64,000 nt of DNA. Source: Neodiprion pinetum (Eukaryota; Arthropoda; Insecta; Hymenoptera; Diprionidae). Shown piece after piece: positions 23,440-36,995 of this stretch (positions are counted from its first letter, which is position 1; each line of letters opens with the position of its first letter). The notes under the pieces were generated by a model. The model saw only the letters and a list, made by a program, of their open reading frames with translations. It had not been told where the DNA came from and ran no database searches. The stretch spans positions 25,647,456 through 25,711,455 of the forward strand of contig NC_060233.1 in NCBI RefSeq assembly GCF_021155775.2, in the 5' to 3' direction. Both the position numbers and the translations under genes were made by a program.

Positions 23440-25120
23440 ATCCTTTCGAATGTTAATCGCTCGCTGTCCCGATGCCAGTGGTAGGACCAGTCACGGATCC
23501 AAACTATTGGTCGAGGGGGTTATTAAATTGAACTTATTAAAATTGCAAACCACTTTGGAAAACAGTCGTTTTAAAATCGCGTGAAATTACAGTTGAAATC
23601 ACAGTTGACGTCGTATCAAAGCATGGAAATCATTGCAACCGCTTGTCACCCGATTTATGAGTGAATAGCCCCTCTCTAATCGCCTACGTCTGTTCTCCGC
23701 GATTAGCTTCTTGCTTCTCGATTAACTCTTCAAGCACACACTGGCTGATCTGGGCCTATGCCTCAATTGTATGAACCGAAAATAACTTTTAAGCAGATTT
23801 ATGTAAATTTTTACAAAATAATAAAATTTTTTCAATACAAATTTTTTTCTAGAATACTTTTTCTCTTCGTAATTTTGAACTACTCTATCACATTCCAAGA
23901 TGGTGAAAGTATGTCGCTGAATTTTTTCAGCTCTATCGAACGCGCATGTTTGGAGTGAAAACGTATGAAAAATGCGATAGGGTAATTTTGACCCAGAGTG
24001 GACTTGATGCTCGGAAAAAGAGACTTGTTCGTGAAGGGTTGAAAGGAAATTTATAAGCAACCTTGGCGGGGAATAAGGTGCAAAAGTAATCGAATCTAGG
24101 TGATAATTATACCTGTGCAAAAGTCGACACAGAGTGAAATAATATTGTTAACAATGGTTTGATATTGCGGCCGTCCTGCTGTTTCTTTTTCGTCTCACAA
24201 CCCTTTGTGCTTCTGTTACTTCTTTTTCTCAATCTTACTTCGACGTCCTGGAGCTGATGAACTATTTTACTGGCACCAGGGGAATAGAGTGATAAACTGC
24301 GACTCGATTTTGCACGTTAGTTTACACAGTTTTATAAGGACACTCTATACGTCGAAGGGTTTTGTAATTGCTTACGGGGTCAGGAAACTTTTCTACGATA
24401 TACATTTGGAGGAAAAAACTCTACCTGAGATCATTCTATTTCACTCTGATTTATTGAGAGTAAGCTCGTTTATTGGGTTTTCGCTCTAATATTATCATAA
24501 CACTGCACCTTCCGACAATTTCGTTCATTTAGTGATAATTTTAAAGCCGTCCAGAATGAAGTATGTTTATGGGTATCGTAGACAAGTCAAGTTTCAAGTA
24601 GAAGGTTCTGAAGATTAGACAAAAATCGGTACGAATTGAATAGGTAAATATCGCGAACGATGCATGTGTGAACGGGTTGGGAAAAGGTGTGAGAAAATGA
24701 TTCTTAAGAAAACATGGACGAGTCACCTCCTAATCCGATTTCTATTCGAAACGCATCTGCTTAAAAGATCTTAATTGGATCAAGTACTAACGAAAGTTTT
24801 TAAAAATCGATTCTCTGCTCCGTTTTAATTTTTTTTTGTGCACTACTGCTACGGAAGTACGGTTTAAACGGCTGGTGTAATATTTCATTTTTTAACGCAA
24901 CTCATAATCGTTTGTGATAATTAGTGGTTTCTGCCCGGATTCGGAACTCAAAATGATTCGATCCTCACAGACATCCTTTCTAATTCTAGCCAGAACGCTG
25001 AAACTCGTTTACTAATTTTTTCTAATTTTTTCCAACCGATCTAGGGTGAGCAGATTTAAGTCCAAAAACGACTTTCTTCAGAACCACACCGGTGCACATC
25101 GTATCAACTCGTTTGCCAAG
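23440..25120. other. Stretch without recognised gene
   Basis: Open frames at 23722-24120 (minus) and 24205-24489 (plus) are AT-rich and have no domain. Confidence 0.35.
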
Positions 25121-25149
25121 TTCTGATAATTGCCGAGAGAAGCGCTGCT

Positions 25150-25345
25150 CCTGCCGTCTGACCACGTGGGGTAGAACGAAGCTTGCAAGCTCCTAGGGAG
25201 ACAGTAGTCCGCGGACCGTCACACGGGTCTCAAGTTTGTCGTTCAAAGTTCGCTGGTTTTAAATGTAAGTTAAGAAAACAACCTGCGCCGTCAAATATTC
25301 GCCGTCGATAATCGTCCGCGGACGGGATAAGCTGGTGAGTTTAAT
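25150..25345 (+). promoter_or_regulatory. Candidate CpG-rich promoter / 5' non-coding exon
   Basis: A locally GC- and CpG-rich patch contains strong donors at TTTTAAAT/GTAAGTTAAG (about 25267) and AAGCTG/GTGAGTTT (about 25335). It also carries a perfect palindrome GTCCGCGGAC twice, at 25207-25216 and 25314-25323. This is what a 5' UTR exon of a gene with long introns to the right would look like. No coding exon was found to join to it. Confidence 0.25.
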
Positions 25346-28300
25346 CGTACGTCGTAATTTGAGGTAAAAATTATGATCCGGACGAATGTCATCGCCTTGA
25401 GTACACGATGATAACGAGAGTTGTGATTATCGTGACGCGAAGTATATAATTTACCCGAGATCGTAGAGGTGATGGGTGAAGTATGCAAAGAGCAAATATT
25501 TCAGGATTAATAATGGAACGGTGTTTGTGAGTTTTGACAGGGTTTGACATGCTTGCGATATTGACGTTTGAACGACGATTATTATTCCATTAAGATTATT
25601 ATCAATTGATATTCGAAGTACTGTACTGGAAAAAAATTCGGTGTATGATGTGCGTTCAGAACAGCCGAGCCAGAATCACGAGCGTAAATTCTTAACTGTG
25701 GAAACAGCGGTAAAGCAATGAATTTATTCCTCGACTGATTGAATAGGCCTTATCGAGAACTCGTGGTCCTACAAGTCATTAGCGAATTATATAATAGCAT
25801 TTTAGAAAGAGAATGAATGAAAAATGATGAGCATAAAAAACGAAGAGTTTAACCCAGAAAAACGGTTTAATAATTTCATCAGGAAATACTGTTTTTTAAA
25901 ACGTGTTTGTTTGATTAAAATAAAGTATTCTCGAGCAGGAATTATAAATATTGATTTCTCGCAACTGAGATGCCTATTTTTCTCAAATAATACATTCGAA
26001 TAATGATTTATTACCTCTGAAGAAAAACATTTGTTTCAGACGTGTTTATTTGCTTCAAATAGATCGTTTTCAAGTGGGACACCAATATTCATTTCCCGTA
26101 ATTAGTGGTATTCACTTTTTATCAAGTCAGACAATCTATTCGAAGTTCATTTAACTACAATCAAATAAATTAGTGAGAAATATATTTTCACGAATTAGAT
26201 ATTTATTTTCACGTTGAATTCATTAATGCACGGAATGGATGAATCGAATATTCCTGTCTGAAAGGTATTATATTTTTTACGAGGTTCGCGTGAATTTCAA
26301 AAATAATTGAAATTAATAATATTTCATTGACTGAAAGCATATCTACCATTTGTCGAAGAGCTTTTAGATAGTTGAAGAAACTGACGACACGTTAACATCC
26401 GAGCATTTTTTTTTATGAAATCCTCGAATATCTTCACGTGACAGCTTCGTATCATCGATATAAGTACGACTCGCAAAATGAATGAGAAAAATTTGACGCG
26501 GAGTTTGTGTGACAGTTTGGTGAAATCGGCAAAGTTTCCTAAGGAACTAAAATGGTATTTGTCCCATTTTTCGATCAACGATAAGTAGTTTCCGAGTCAA
26601 AAGGCATGTAGAACGAATATTAAGTAACGATTACAACAATCAGGTCGGAATTTTCAATTTTATATTCAATGAAACCAATTCCCTTTAATGTTACGTTCAG
26701 GGTATTCAAATGCAATATTTTTTCCATTAACAAAAATATTCATTCACTATAAATAAAATATTTATTTCGTATCACGACTTCCTGCTACCAAACATTTATT
26801 TACCGTAAAGAACAGATTTCAAATAGATCTTCACAGCAATGAGATGAATACATGTTTGTCAGGTTCATATACTGATCTTTTTTTTTTTCTTTGCGGTTAT
26901 TAAAATTTATTTGAATGCACGATATTTCTTTATGGTTGTAAAGACAACACCGAGCCGTATCCATTTAAATCCGTCCACATTTATACATATTCAATCAAGT
27001 GCGGAGTATGCAAAATAATAATCATCCTGTAAAAATTAAGTGTAATCTAGAATAAAATATTCACTCGATTAATAATTATTTTACGTGTTTTTCACGCGAG
27101 TGAAATCGGACCGAACAGAAACTTTGCGCATTGTTTTTATCTGAGATGGATATACAAATTGCGTAGCAGAATAGAAAAATGGCCAAAAAAAAAAAGGAAA
27201 GAAAAACGTGAAACAGAAAGAAAAAATCAATCCGAGAGGCGGAAAAAACATTTCGCCTACATTTAATTTTTTCCCGATAGTTGCAACGCCTGCAGCGAGA
27301 TTGCACTGAAAAATTATTTTCATATACGGTGTTGTTGCTGAAAAAGTTGGCGCGATCTCGGCACAGAAATTTGAGTAGGTACGGGAAATGAGTGGAAATG
27401 GAATGATTGTATAATTGATTCTTTGCATGAGAATATTTTATAGATGCTTATTATGCAGAGAGATAAAAAATAAAAGGACATATTTCTTCTTTTCTCCATG
27501 AGTCAACAATAATTGAAGCAAAGACGGCAGATTGAAAACTGCAACAATACGCTTGTACAACACCTGAAAATACTTTTTTCAACATGAAAGACAAAATATG
27601 ATCTCATGATTTTACGTTTTTTCTGCTCTATACACATCGTATCTTCAGAATGGATTTTTTTTACACGCGAAGCCTCGAATTCAAATTACTTCAATACCCG
27701 TAGGAGACGCTTGGCCCAAAGACTAACTAATTTGAACGGAGTTTGTCTTCACTGCGCGCTATCTTATTGTAAGAGCTAGACGTGATGTCAACAAGGATGC
27801 AAGTAGAATTAATATGCCCAGAGTATTGAATTGCGTGTATCGCAGTTGAAAATTACGTGTACACCGTGGCGGCAAAAAACTATAAATCATCTTTCGTCGA
27901 AGAATGTTATACATTAATTAGATGTTAAAAAGAAAAAAAGAAAGTCAGTCGAGTGATGTGACACCATTTTTATTATTTGTTTATTCAGCAAAGTTTCAAT
28001 TCTCTTACGTAGTTCTTAGTTCAGAAGCCGAAAAGCAACGTCTTCTTAGAATTTACTACTATAAAATTCCAAAGTCTTACAATTAGTGTAAAACAGAAAA
28101 TCGGTATCTGCATTTACAAATATACCAAAGTTGTGTCTATTTCTTATCGTCTCATTTTAGTATATTTTATTGTAAACTAAGATTCTGCGTAATGGCTTAC
28201 AGAGGAATAAATAAATAAACGATCTCATTCATCAGAATTTCACGACTTTGTATTAATTGTACCACTGTATAGGGTTGATAAATTTCGAACCTGTAAGTTG

Positions 28301-29916
28301 AGGAAGTTTTGCGTGAGAAATTGTCAAAGTCTAATTACGTTTAGCTTTATATTTTTCTGTATCTATTGATAAGAATATTTGAGCTTCGAAAGTGAAATGA
28401 GATATGATTATGGAATCGTTTGAATATTGCCCCATTGATTTTCACCATGTAAAAAAAAAAAAAAAAACGTGTTCAATTATATATCATATCAACATATAAT
28501 GTACCAACATATCGCGATGTAACATAATTCTGTAAAAATGTCGAAATGACTTCTGATTCTATTTTGACAATGATAGTGAAGGCTTTTGAGGCTGTTTTAC
28601 AGTGCAAAACTTAAAAATATGCAAACATGACGAAAACTCTGTATAGTTAGCCAGAAACAAATAATAAGCAAGAACTTGGGGGATAAAATGAACGGTCAGC
28701 TTAGAGCGAATGAAAAATGGAACCAGTTAAATCAGTGGTAATGTATTTTCAGTCCAGCGGTTTTACTGTATTTCCGTATAACTCTGTCGTTTTAATTCAT
28801 CGTTACCGATCGGAATACGGATCTAGAAAACAGGGGTGCAAAATATAGCGCTTAACGCTTTCACTCATACGTTTTTGTACTCAATATCTTGGCCTCAATT
28901 CCGTCGCACGGTGATTTTTGGGGTCGTTGGTCAGAAATCTGAAGTCAGAATTTGATGATTTCTGAATCCAAGACGGCGGATCGAATATGGAGAATGTAAA
29001 ATCAACAAACTATCAAAATTCGATGATTCTAGCAAAAAATGCCACATTTTCATATTGTTTGAAGCTGTACATAAACTGTTATAAAGCTAGGATATGGAAA
29101 TTTTTGAGTTGGGACGCTGAGTATCCGACTAAGAATGAAAACGTTAGCTCTAACGGGTCAGTTTGGTTAGGTCCCACGTTTTACGTCCCGGGGATTTGCA
29201 CATCTAATCCTTCAGGTCCGTGTAGATACGGAAGCTAATTTCGAATTCGCGTTTTCGCGATGAACTTGCGGAAATTACCGAATGACGTCGAGCTGTCGGA
29301 TGGACGTCGATACACCGTTTGAGAAAAAGTTTCACTTTGCCGTGAGTTCTCGTTCCGTTTTTCCTAAGCCCATTATTAATATATTAACGTTTTCTACGCC
29401 AAGAGCTTCGCGTTGGTAGTTTTATCGTATAATGGCCCAGCTAGCTACACATTCGTTTTAATCAAGCCGGCTAACTCAGCTCGCTCACCTATTGACTGAC
29501 TCGGATTGGATGACCGCTAACTAAACTCGTTCGGCTGAATAAACATGGAAAACATTCGTACTCGTTGCAGACTGCAGTGCAGCAGCCCTGAATCTGGGAA
29601 CGCGTTTGTCTCACTGCACGGCGGACAGTCAGATTCGAAATTTGTTTGCCGTAATCAATATACAGCAGACCGGATCCTCTTGTTTTACATTGAATTCGAC
29701 GGTTTTCAAACAATTAACACTTCGACCGATCGGGCCAATCTACGACCGATCCAGTTTGACCAAAATTTCACTGCAAGTTGGACAGGATGTGTATCCCAAT
29801 TGTTTCGCAATTGAATAATAGATACGGATTTGCGGGAAGAGCTTTTTTGATATTTCAAAATAGCGCAGGTGTAACAAATTTTTCGCTATGAACAATGTCG
29901 TCTTGAAAAATTCACG
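25346..29916. other. AT-rich stretch without recognised gene
   Basis: No coding exon is supported. From about 25900 to 26830 the sequence keeps returning to phrases such as ATTTATTT, TTCAAATAGATC and AATATTCATTT, suggesting a very degenerate repeat array. Frames at 28987-29238 and 29489-29818 are unrecognised. Confidence 0.35.
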
Positions 29917-29995
29917 CACCGTGAGAAATTTTTCAATGTCTTTACCGCACGGTTCTTGACTATTTTCACTTTTTACCGTAAACGAAAAATATAAC
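29917..29995. mobile_element. MITE fragment related to 31512-31647
   Basis: It shares GAGAAATTTTT and TTGACTATTTTCA with the small element at 31512, in the same orientation, but lacks clear ends. Confidence 0.4.
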
Positions 29996-31511
29996 GAAAT
30001 AAAAACGAGTTTTTTTAGATGTCAACAGGAAATCTGGCGCGCGTTACTGTTTGCATTATGATCACTTGTGGTATGTTTTCTTGTGACTATTGCAATATAA
30101 TTTATTGCTAGTTCATCAATGAATTGACGTCAAGGCATTGTTTGACGTAAAAAAATTTAGCTAACTCGGCAAAGAGATTGAATATCGCATTAACCAGAAA
30201 ATATAGCATTGATAATTATAATAACACTAAATTAGTAGGTTTCGGATCATTGAGGTTCCTTCACGGTCTTTTTACACTCAGCGTAAGATTGCAGTACGAG
30301 TAAATAAAAAAAAAAAAAAACAAATTTGAGAAACCCCAGTTTGATCGTATCTGTTTCCAAGATAAGCAAACTTTTTCTGTTCGTCTCGCCTACACTTAAA
30401 ACTTCGAAAATATTAATTAATTATTTGATACTACGTGATCTGTCGTTTCATTAGAATTGAATTTGTTCACCAACATGGAGGATCAAACATATTCCACTCG
30501 ACGGAACGAATGTTTCGTTCAAGTACAGACGTTTTCCGATACATTAGGAGCCTGATACATTTTTTTAAAAATTAATTTCTGCATTAAATACGCGTTTCGA
30601 TGATCATAAAATCGGTGACTAATTTCTCACCGAAGGTAACTTAGAATCAACTTCCGGCTTAAACCAGGCAGTTTTAAATCGGATTAATTTAGCTTTGCTC
30701 GTGAATCGGTTAAATGGAACTGAGAACAGTTTAATATCTTGGTCAATGTTAGCCTGAATATAAAGAACAGAAGATATTTTATTTTTTTACTTGAATTACA
30801 GAGCTCGGTTCTTTTTTCCAGGTATTGCAGGATTATTATAATGTTCTGTAAAAAATTACGAGTTACATTCAAAATTGCACCAACAATGTCTACTCCGATT
30901 TAGTAAATTTTTCTTAAATTCGCTTCTGCATTGTTTTTTTTAACAAAATTGTGCAAGACTAATCTGACACTTGAAGATTCAATCTTAGAAGCATGCGAAA
31001 TTCCGTCCCTGCAGGAAATCCGCATTCATGAATTAGTTCAATGCGGGCGGATTCGCAAATAGATGTACATACTCGTATCATGTTCTGTTGTCCGTAAAAA
31101 TTCGGTGCTTTTGCACTTTCATTACACATTTTTGCAAATATCCTAGAGCATTGGAATAGAAGAATGATAAAATTACGCCGTAAATTTATCGCCGTATTTC
31201 ACCGTGGATTATTTGATTTATGGCGATAGCACAGTATTGAACGGTTATACCATGGAGTTCAATTCGCAGAGCGTGAATTATATCCGTTAGCGCTGAGTGT
31301 GAACGATTTTTCTTCCCTAACGGCAAATCACTAACAATGAATTTCAATCCTCAGTCATACTCGGAATTGAAAAACTCGGTTTTTTCGACGATATTTCCCA
31401 AATTCAAGTCAGTTCAAGATTCTATATTTCTCAAATAAACGTTCGCAATTTCATCATGATATTTCTTCGGAAATAATTATGGCCGTGAAAAATGATGTGC
31501 ATAAAATCGAA

Positions 31512-31647
31512 CACTGGGAGAAATTTTTAGTCCGGTTACCGCTCAGTCCTTGACTATTTTCATTTTTTACCACAATCGAAAAATACAGTTCTTAGTTGTT
31601 TTACCGAATTTTTCTAGTCGTTGTAAAAAATGAAATTTTTCTCAGTG
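31512..31647. mobile_element. 136-bp MITE with CACTG termini
   Basis: It begins CACTGGGAGAAATTT and ends AAATTTTTCTCAGTG, giving imperfect inverted repeats of about 15 bp. TA follows the right end. The same end motif (CACTGAGAAAAATTTCA) occurs alone near 22003, so a family is present. Confidence 0.5.
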
Positions 31648-31909
31648 TACAATAGAAACACCAAAGTATCCGTACGCGGCAATATTACACCCCGGATAGT
31701 AATGACGTGTACAAAAACGTGCAGGGAAATATTCTGCGAGTTGGCAATATTCATCGAATGGAAATTTCTTTCTTTCACAATTTTCTGGCGCAATAGTACA
31801 GCCGGGATTCATGGTTCTACAGAATGAGAAATCAGCCCAGGCTTCTTTGACACTCGTGTATTTCAAGGGGTGGAATAACAAAGTGTGAAATTCAGAGAAA
31901 GAGCACAAA

Positions 31910-34900
31910 AACGTCGGGCATAAATGGAAATTCTTTTTTCACCTCGCCCCAAGCTGCAGTGGATTTTCAATTTCTGGTATACCTTCATCCTGCACCTGCC
32001 CTAGGGCACTCGCATTTTTCCCCTCATCGACAGACGCCAGTTTTCCGGTAAATTTTCCACCCAGGTATACGTTCACTTACATGTATAACGCCTCGTTGCC
32101 GAAAGACGTCACGAAAATGGATCAGCAATCGAGTTTGAGAAACTGAAAAACACCGGAATTTAAAGCACGCGTACATGATTGATTCGTTTCTTACTCCTGA
32201 GCCATGTTCCTCAATTAATTCAGTTTTTTTTATTTTTCTTTCCCGACTTTTTCGCGTATCTATTATTTTCTCTTTACGTCTTACGTCACAATCACGCAGC
32301 GGAGCGCGTCTCTGATGTTACGGCTGTAAAAATTGGACAAATAACCTGTGAGATACGGAAATATTTTCCACTTGTAACGACCAGCAAAATATAAAAAAAA
32401 AAATCACTATCGACACAGTTTTCTACATCGAACTGTCACGGAATTTTGAGAACGTATTTTCCAGTATTTGGTGTCTTTCCAAGGTATTGGCAGAATATCA
32501 ATTCATTGCCCGTGGATAAAATCATTCACGTCGGTTAAGAAGTTCGATAAACCAAAATTGCCGCGAATGTTTTGAAATCCTCGTCATTTGCAATCTGAAA
32601 ATTGGCTATGTCCAAGGAACTTTCCGGAAATCAACAATTTCCACCTGTGAAAAAGGGGATTTTTGATTGCTCCCGTCTTCGAGCGTTCTTCTTCTTTGTT
32701 TTTGTTCGTTCACAGGTTTTTACTCGCATAATCTGAAATGAGTTGTTTGGCAGAGGCCAAGATTTACTCGTGAAATGTTTGAATGACGCATGGTTCGCAG
32801 CGCTTTTGCGCAAAGCTTTCACCATTAACGGTAATAGGACAAAGACGTTTGTTGAATATAATCGGCTCGTGAGCTTGACTGGAAGCCACGCGGGTACCTA
32901 CCGTTCTAGAGCAGACAATTAGATTAGGTATTCCGTTTGTCAGTTTAACTGTTAGAAATTCAACAGACGATGGAAATTGACGTCCTCAGATAAGGAACGA
33001 CGCTCAAGCGACTCCGTCGTTCTCTGGGTTTCTCCGAATTATCATTCGTCAGGGTATTATTGATCTTCCTAAATCGACAAATATGCATTTGACATGGTCG
33101 GAAATGGATACTTTTTACTGTTATCAGTATTCGTTAAATCATAAAGATCTCTTTGAAAATACAAAAATATTAAGTACTGGGATTACGAATAAGTGTTGAT
33201 ATCCACGCCTTATTTCAACTCATTAATTGTTAAAAATCTAGTAGATTCGTTCGTTTTCGCTCTACGGTGGCTCAGTTTATTCAGAAGACTATTTTCTATA
33301 AATTCACTAAGGCAGATTCTAGCCGTAGTCAACCGAATATCGCGGTTTGTTGATCAGAACTAATATCGGTACAATATTGTCAAATTAATTGTTCAGCAAT
33401 TCCAACATGATAGAAGAAACGTGTCTCAGTAAATTTAGAAAAATTAGTTTTCTGAATAAAACGAGTCTTATAAGACTTACTACAGTAATGTGAAATCGAA
33501 CAAATCTACTAGATTTTAAACCATTTTCAAGTGATTAGAAACGAAGCATCGATATCTCGAGTTTTTTTATTACTATTTCAGTATTTTCGTATCTATGACG
33601 AGATAAAATATCAGGAAATTAATAATTCGATAAATGTCCGGTTCACGGCTGCCTCATAATGTGAATAAAAATGATCGAATTTCAGCGAATCAGCCTCCGT
33701 TGTTTGTATTTATTTTTGTTCAATAGCAGAATGCACTGAACTGTAACGAATATCGCGACCGCCTTTTTCATACATCGCAAGTTCGCATTCAATTTTACTG
33801 CCGATGTAGTAAAACTCGCAATTAACTTTAAGGCGAGTGCAGTAAAGGATGAATTAAAAAAAAAATGAAAATAAAAAATAAAACGAACGAATCAATTAAC
33901 GAGGGTGAGGCGCAGCGATCAGTCGTTTGTTTCAATTTTAGTATTTTCATCATAGCCGTTGTCGGGGGGGGGGGGGGGGGGGTGAGTTTTTTTCATTAAC
34001 TTTTTTCCCCCTGAAACCAGACACGCACGCAATTCCCCAAAAACATTTTCACGAAAATGAGAATTGTACACGCGGCACGGCGAGGGTCTAACCATCGAAC
34101 CTCGATACATGCGGCTATTGGTGCAGCTTGGCAAATATACTCCGCGTAAAACTGGATCGTTTATTTTGATTGAAGCGTGATTGAGTGGGGGGGTTTACCC
34201 AGCGTAAACCAATTAACGGTACACGGATCGATGAATGGAACCCTTTTCTAAACGAAAACGAATCGATTTCATTATGCAGTAGTGCAATTTCAAGGTACGT
34301 CGCAATACTAAATTTAATTAGCAGCTTCAAGTATTTTCTCGGTAAAAAAACAAGTATCACGAAAGCTGAAATTTTTTCCCCGAGGGTCGATTGCCTATTT
34401 TTGGGGGTTGTTTTCACCCCTTTAAACCGTTTTATCGCCGACAAAAAAATATGCGAGTCTTTTAGTTTTCAATGTTCCACAACGTACATGTGTCATAACG
34501 AATTCGATGGGTGTCATCAAACTGGTGTTCCCTGTAAGTAGTTCAATCCACAATTACAATGTTTCGTTGAAGAATTCATTGCCACGTACGGTGGTTTAAA
34601 TCGTCGATTTCCTGGAGGTGTTTCACTGCCATTCAAAGAAATTTTCTAAAATATTGTTTGAAAAAAGGAACTCCCTGCATTATCATAAGGTTGTATCATT
34701 CTATCTTGGTGCTTATGAAAGACTACACTGCACTAGAAAGATATCTCACCTCTGATAAGAAAAGTCATTTAAATTTGGAAGAAACACTTCGTGATATAAT
34801 TGGAAATTAGTTTCGGGATATTGTGGATACACTTTTCAAAGGGATTACACACATCTTAAAGTTCACGTATTGGCCTTTTTCATCAGTACTTTCATTAGAT

Positions 34901-36431
34901 AATAGTCTTTTCATAGTCATATTCAAAGTCAAAATAAACATTATTTTTTCAAAAACGTTCTTAGTTCGTGAAAAATCAAATTTATACAAAGAAATAACTC
35001 AAAAGTGACTCGACAAAAATGTTCTCTATACCTTATGGCTCACATCGTAAGTTAGATGCATGCATCGATCTGAGATGAAAGATTATGGATAACTCGGTTT
35101 CTTTCAGATTATTGGTTCATGTGAAAACTGGTAAGAGGCCTGGAAAAGGACGTGAGTCTGATATGCGATATAACCGGTTGAAGATTGGATAAATTTTGAG
35201 TTATAGCCGTATAGTTTTGTAGAAAAAAACGTTACGTACAAACATAATAGTCGTTTTTATATAAATGCATGTTTTTTTTTCTCCGACAAAATCAAATTCT
35301 TGATCGCGGCCACGAAAATAACAGTTTCGGTAGATGTTCTAATATATATTATAGATTTCTCTGTAGCAGTAAAATAATTGCGCGAACAGTTTTGCCGTAC
35401 AGACGCAAATATCCACGCCTGCCAAGGGTGGATAAATTTTCCCATTACGAAGATTTCGGGTGGTGTCAGTAATTTGAAATGATTTTAGAAAATTTAAGAA
35501 AAATTCAATATTTTTTGGCATTTTGAAAAGGTGTTACTTGATTTACGTAATTTTCTAAATTTTCAAACATTCAATGGTATTGGACAAATTTTCAACGAAC
35601 TTTACAGAAGTTTGTATGATTTGCAACAATTTGACACGATTTCAATCACTTCTTTTCGCATTCAAAGAATGCTTTGGCTTTTATAAGATTTCGGGTCATA
35701 ATTCTAAGTAATACCTAAAGGTCTCATCAAAAAGTATGCGCAATATTGAAGAGTTATACCCAATTCTGCGCACTTTTTCTAGATTGAGTGAAATGAATCA
35801 AATGCACCGACAGAAGTATCTAATTGTGGTTATTACATATCCAGTACTTAAGGGACGAGTATGGTGAAATTTTAACTATTATCTGTTGACAATTGTCGTA
35901 TAACAAAAGCTTTTCACCAAATTTTGGATTAAATTTTCAGCCTCCTGCAATGAAAGTATACAAGCAAGGAATTTTTATCAGCGGTGGGCAGAATCACTTT
36001 GGAAAGGTTCCTTGTCCCCAGTCTAAAAATTGGTGCAAGTATTTTCTTATACAACTATTTTCAATCAGTCAAGTATTAAAAATCGTTTTTTCGCCGAAAT
36101 TTCGGGGTGGAGTCGAAGTTCCGAACCAAAAAAGCTCCGAGAGTTCAAATCCCTGATATTATAAATTTCTTAAAGTAAAGTCCCGTAATCACGAAGCTTC
36201 GACCGTTGGAAATGCCGAATGCTCGAAGTTCCGAACGAAAAAGTTTCGAAATTGTACAGCTTCGACAGCTCAATGTTCCGTAATAAGCAAGCGCCTCAAG
36301 TAGTAATGCTGGTGCGTGTGTACGAAAAAACTGGTTTTCAGAACTTTGAATCGTCAAGAAATCGACGAAATCAATATATTCGGTTAAAGTTTCGATTCTT
36401 TTCGTTTTGTCGAATTGCTGTTAATTACATA
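31910..36431. other. Stretch without recognised gene
   Basis: Contains a poly(G) tract of 19 at 33964-33982. A plus-strand open frame at 34185-34541 ends near a donor-like CCT/GTAAGT (about 34532) but has no recognisable domain. At about 36110 and 36217 the phrase CGAAGTTCCGAAC appears twice, about 105 bp apart. Confidence 0.35.
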
Positions 36432-36995
36432 AATGGGACTTTCTTTTAAAAATCCGACAGATTTCGACAAAAATTGAGCGACACATTCTTAATTTAGCTG
36501 AATTTTTTTTTACGAATTCTGTATCGAAAAAAAAGAGATACCTATTCGAGGATTTTTTTCCACATATTTTGGAAACCAGAGGGTATCGAAAATTTGAGAA
36601 TTTGGTGATTTCGGCTTGGAGACTCATTTTCAAAAATTTCATAACTCCGGTTCTAATTGAGCTAGAAAATTCTTTTTTTTACATTTTAAAGCTAAGAGAA
36701 TGAATTTTGATCAAAAAAAGTTTTATTGAAAATTATTAATAAATTCATATTGTTATAAACAATTAAAATGTTTAGATCGATTTTTAACAATTGCCCGCCT
36801 CATTTTCTTGCCATTGATTCTATATTTTTAATTAAATAATATTATTTATTAGCAAATAAAACTTTATTAAAAATTGAAAAAAATAAATAAATAATAAATA
36901 TTATTGTAGAAAATAAAAAATCAATTCACCTAGTTTTTAATACATTATATATTATTAGTTAATAAGTTCCTCGTGTTGCATTACATCGTACATAC
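36432..36995. mobile_element. Solo arm of the 10661-12291 foldback family
   Basis: The sequence follows one arm of the 1.6-kb foldback from its outer end (ATGGGAC, CCGACAGATTT, GCGACACA) to the inner end (TTATTAGTTAATAAGTTCCT). A block present in both arms of the 10.7-kb copy, including the CACGCC and GCGCGCGGG part, is deleted near 36790-36800. No opposing arm follows. Confidence 0.7.

Noticed and set aside
29545..29814. Possible secreted or receptor fragment on the plus strand
   Set aside because: Overlapping open frames in both strands, no signal peptide or domain.
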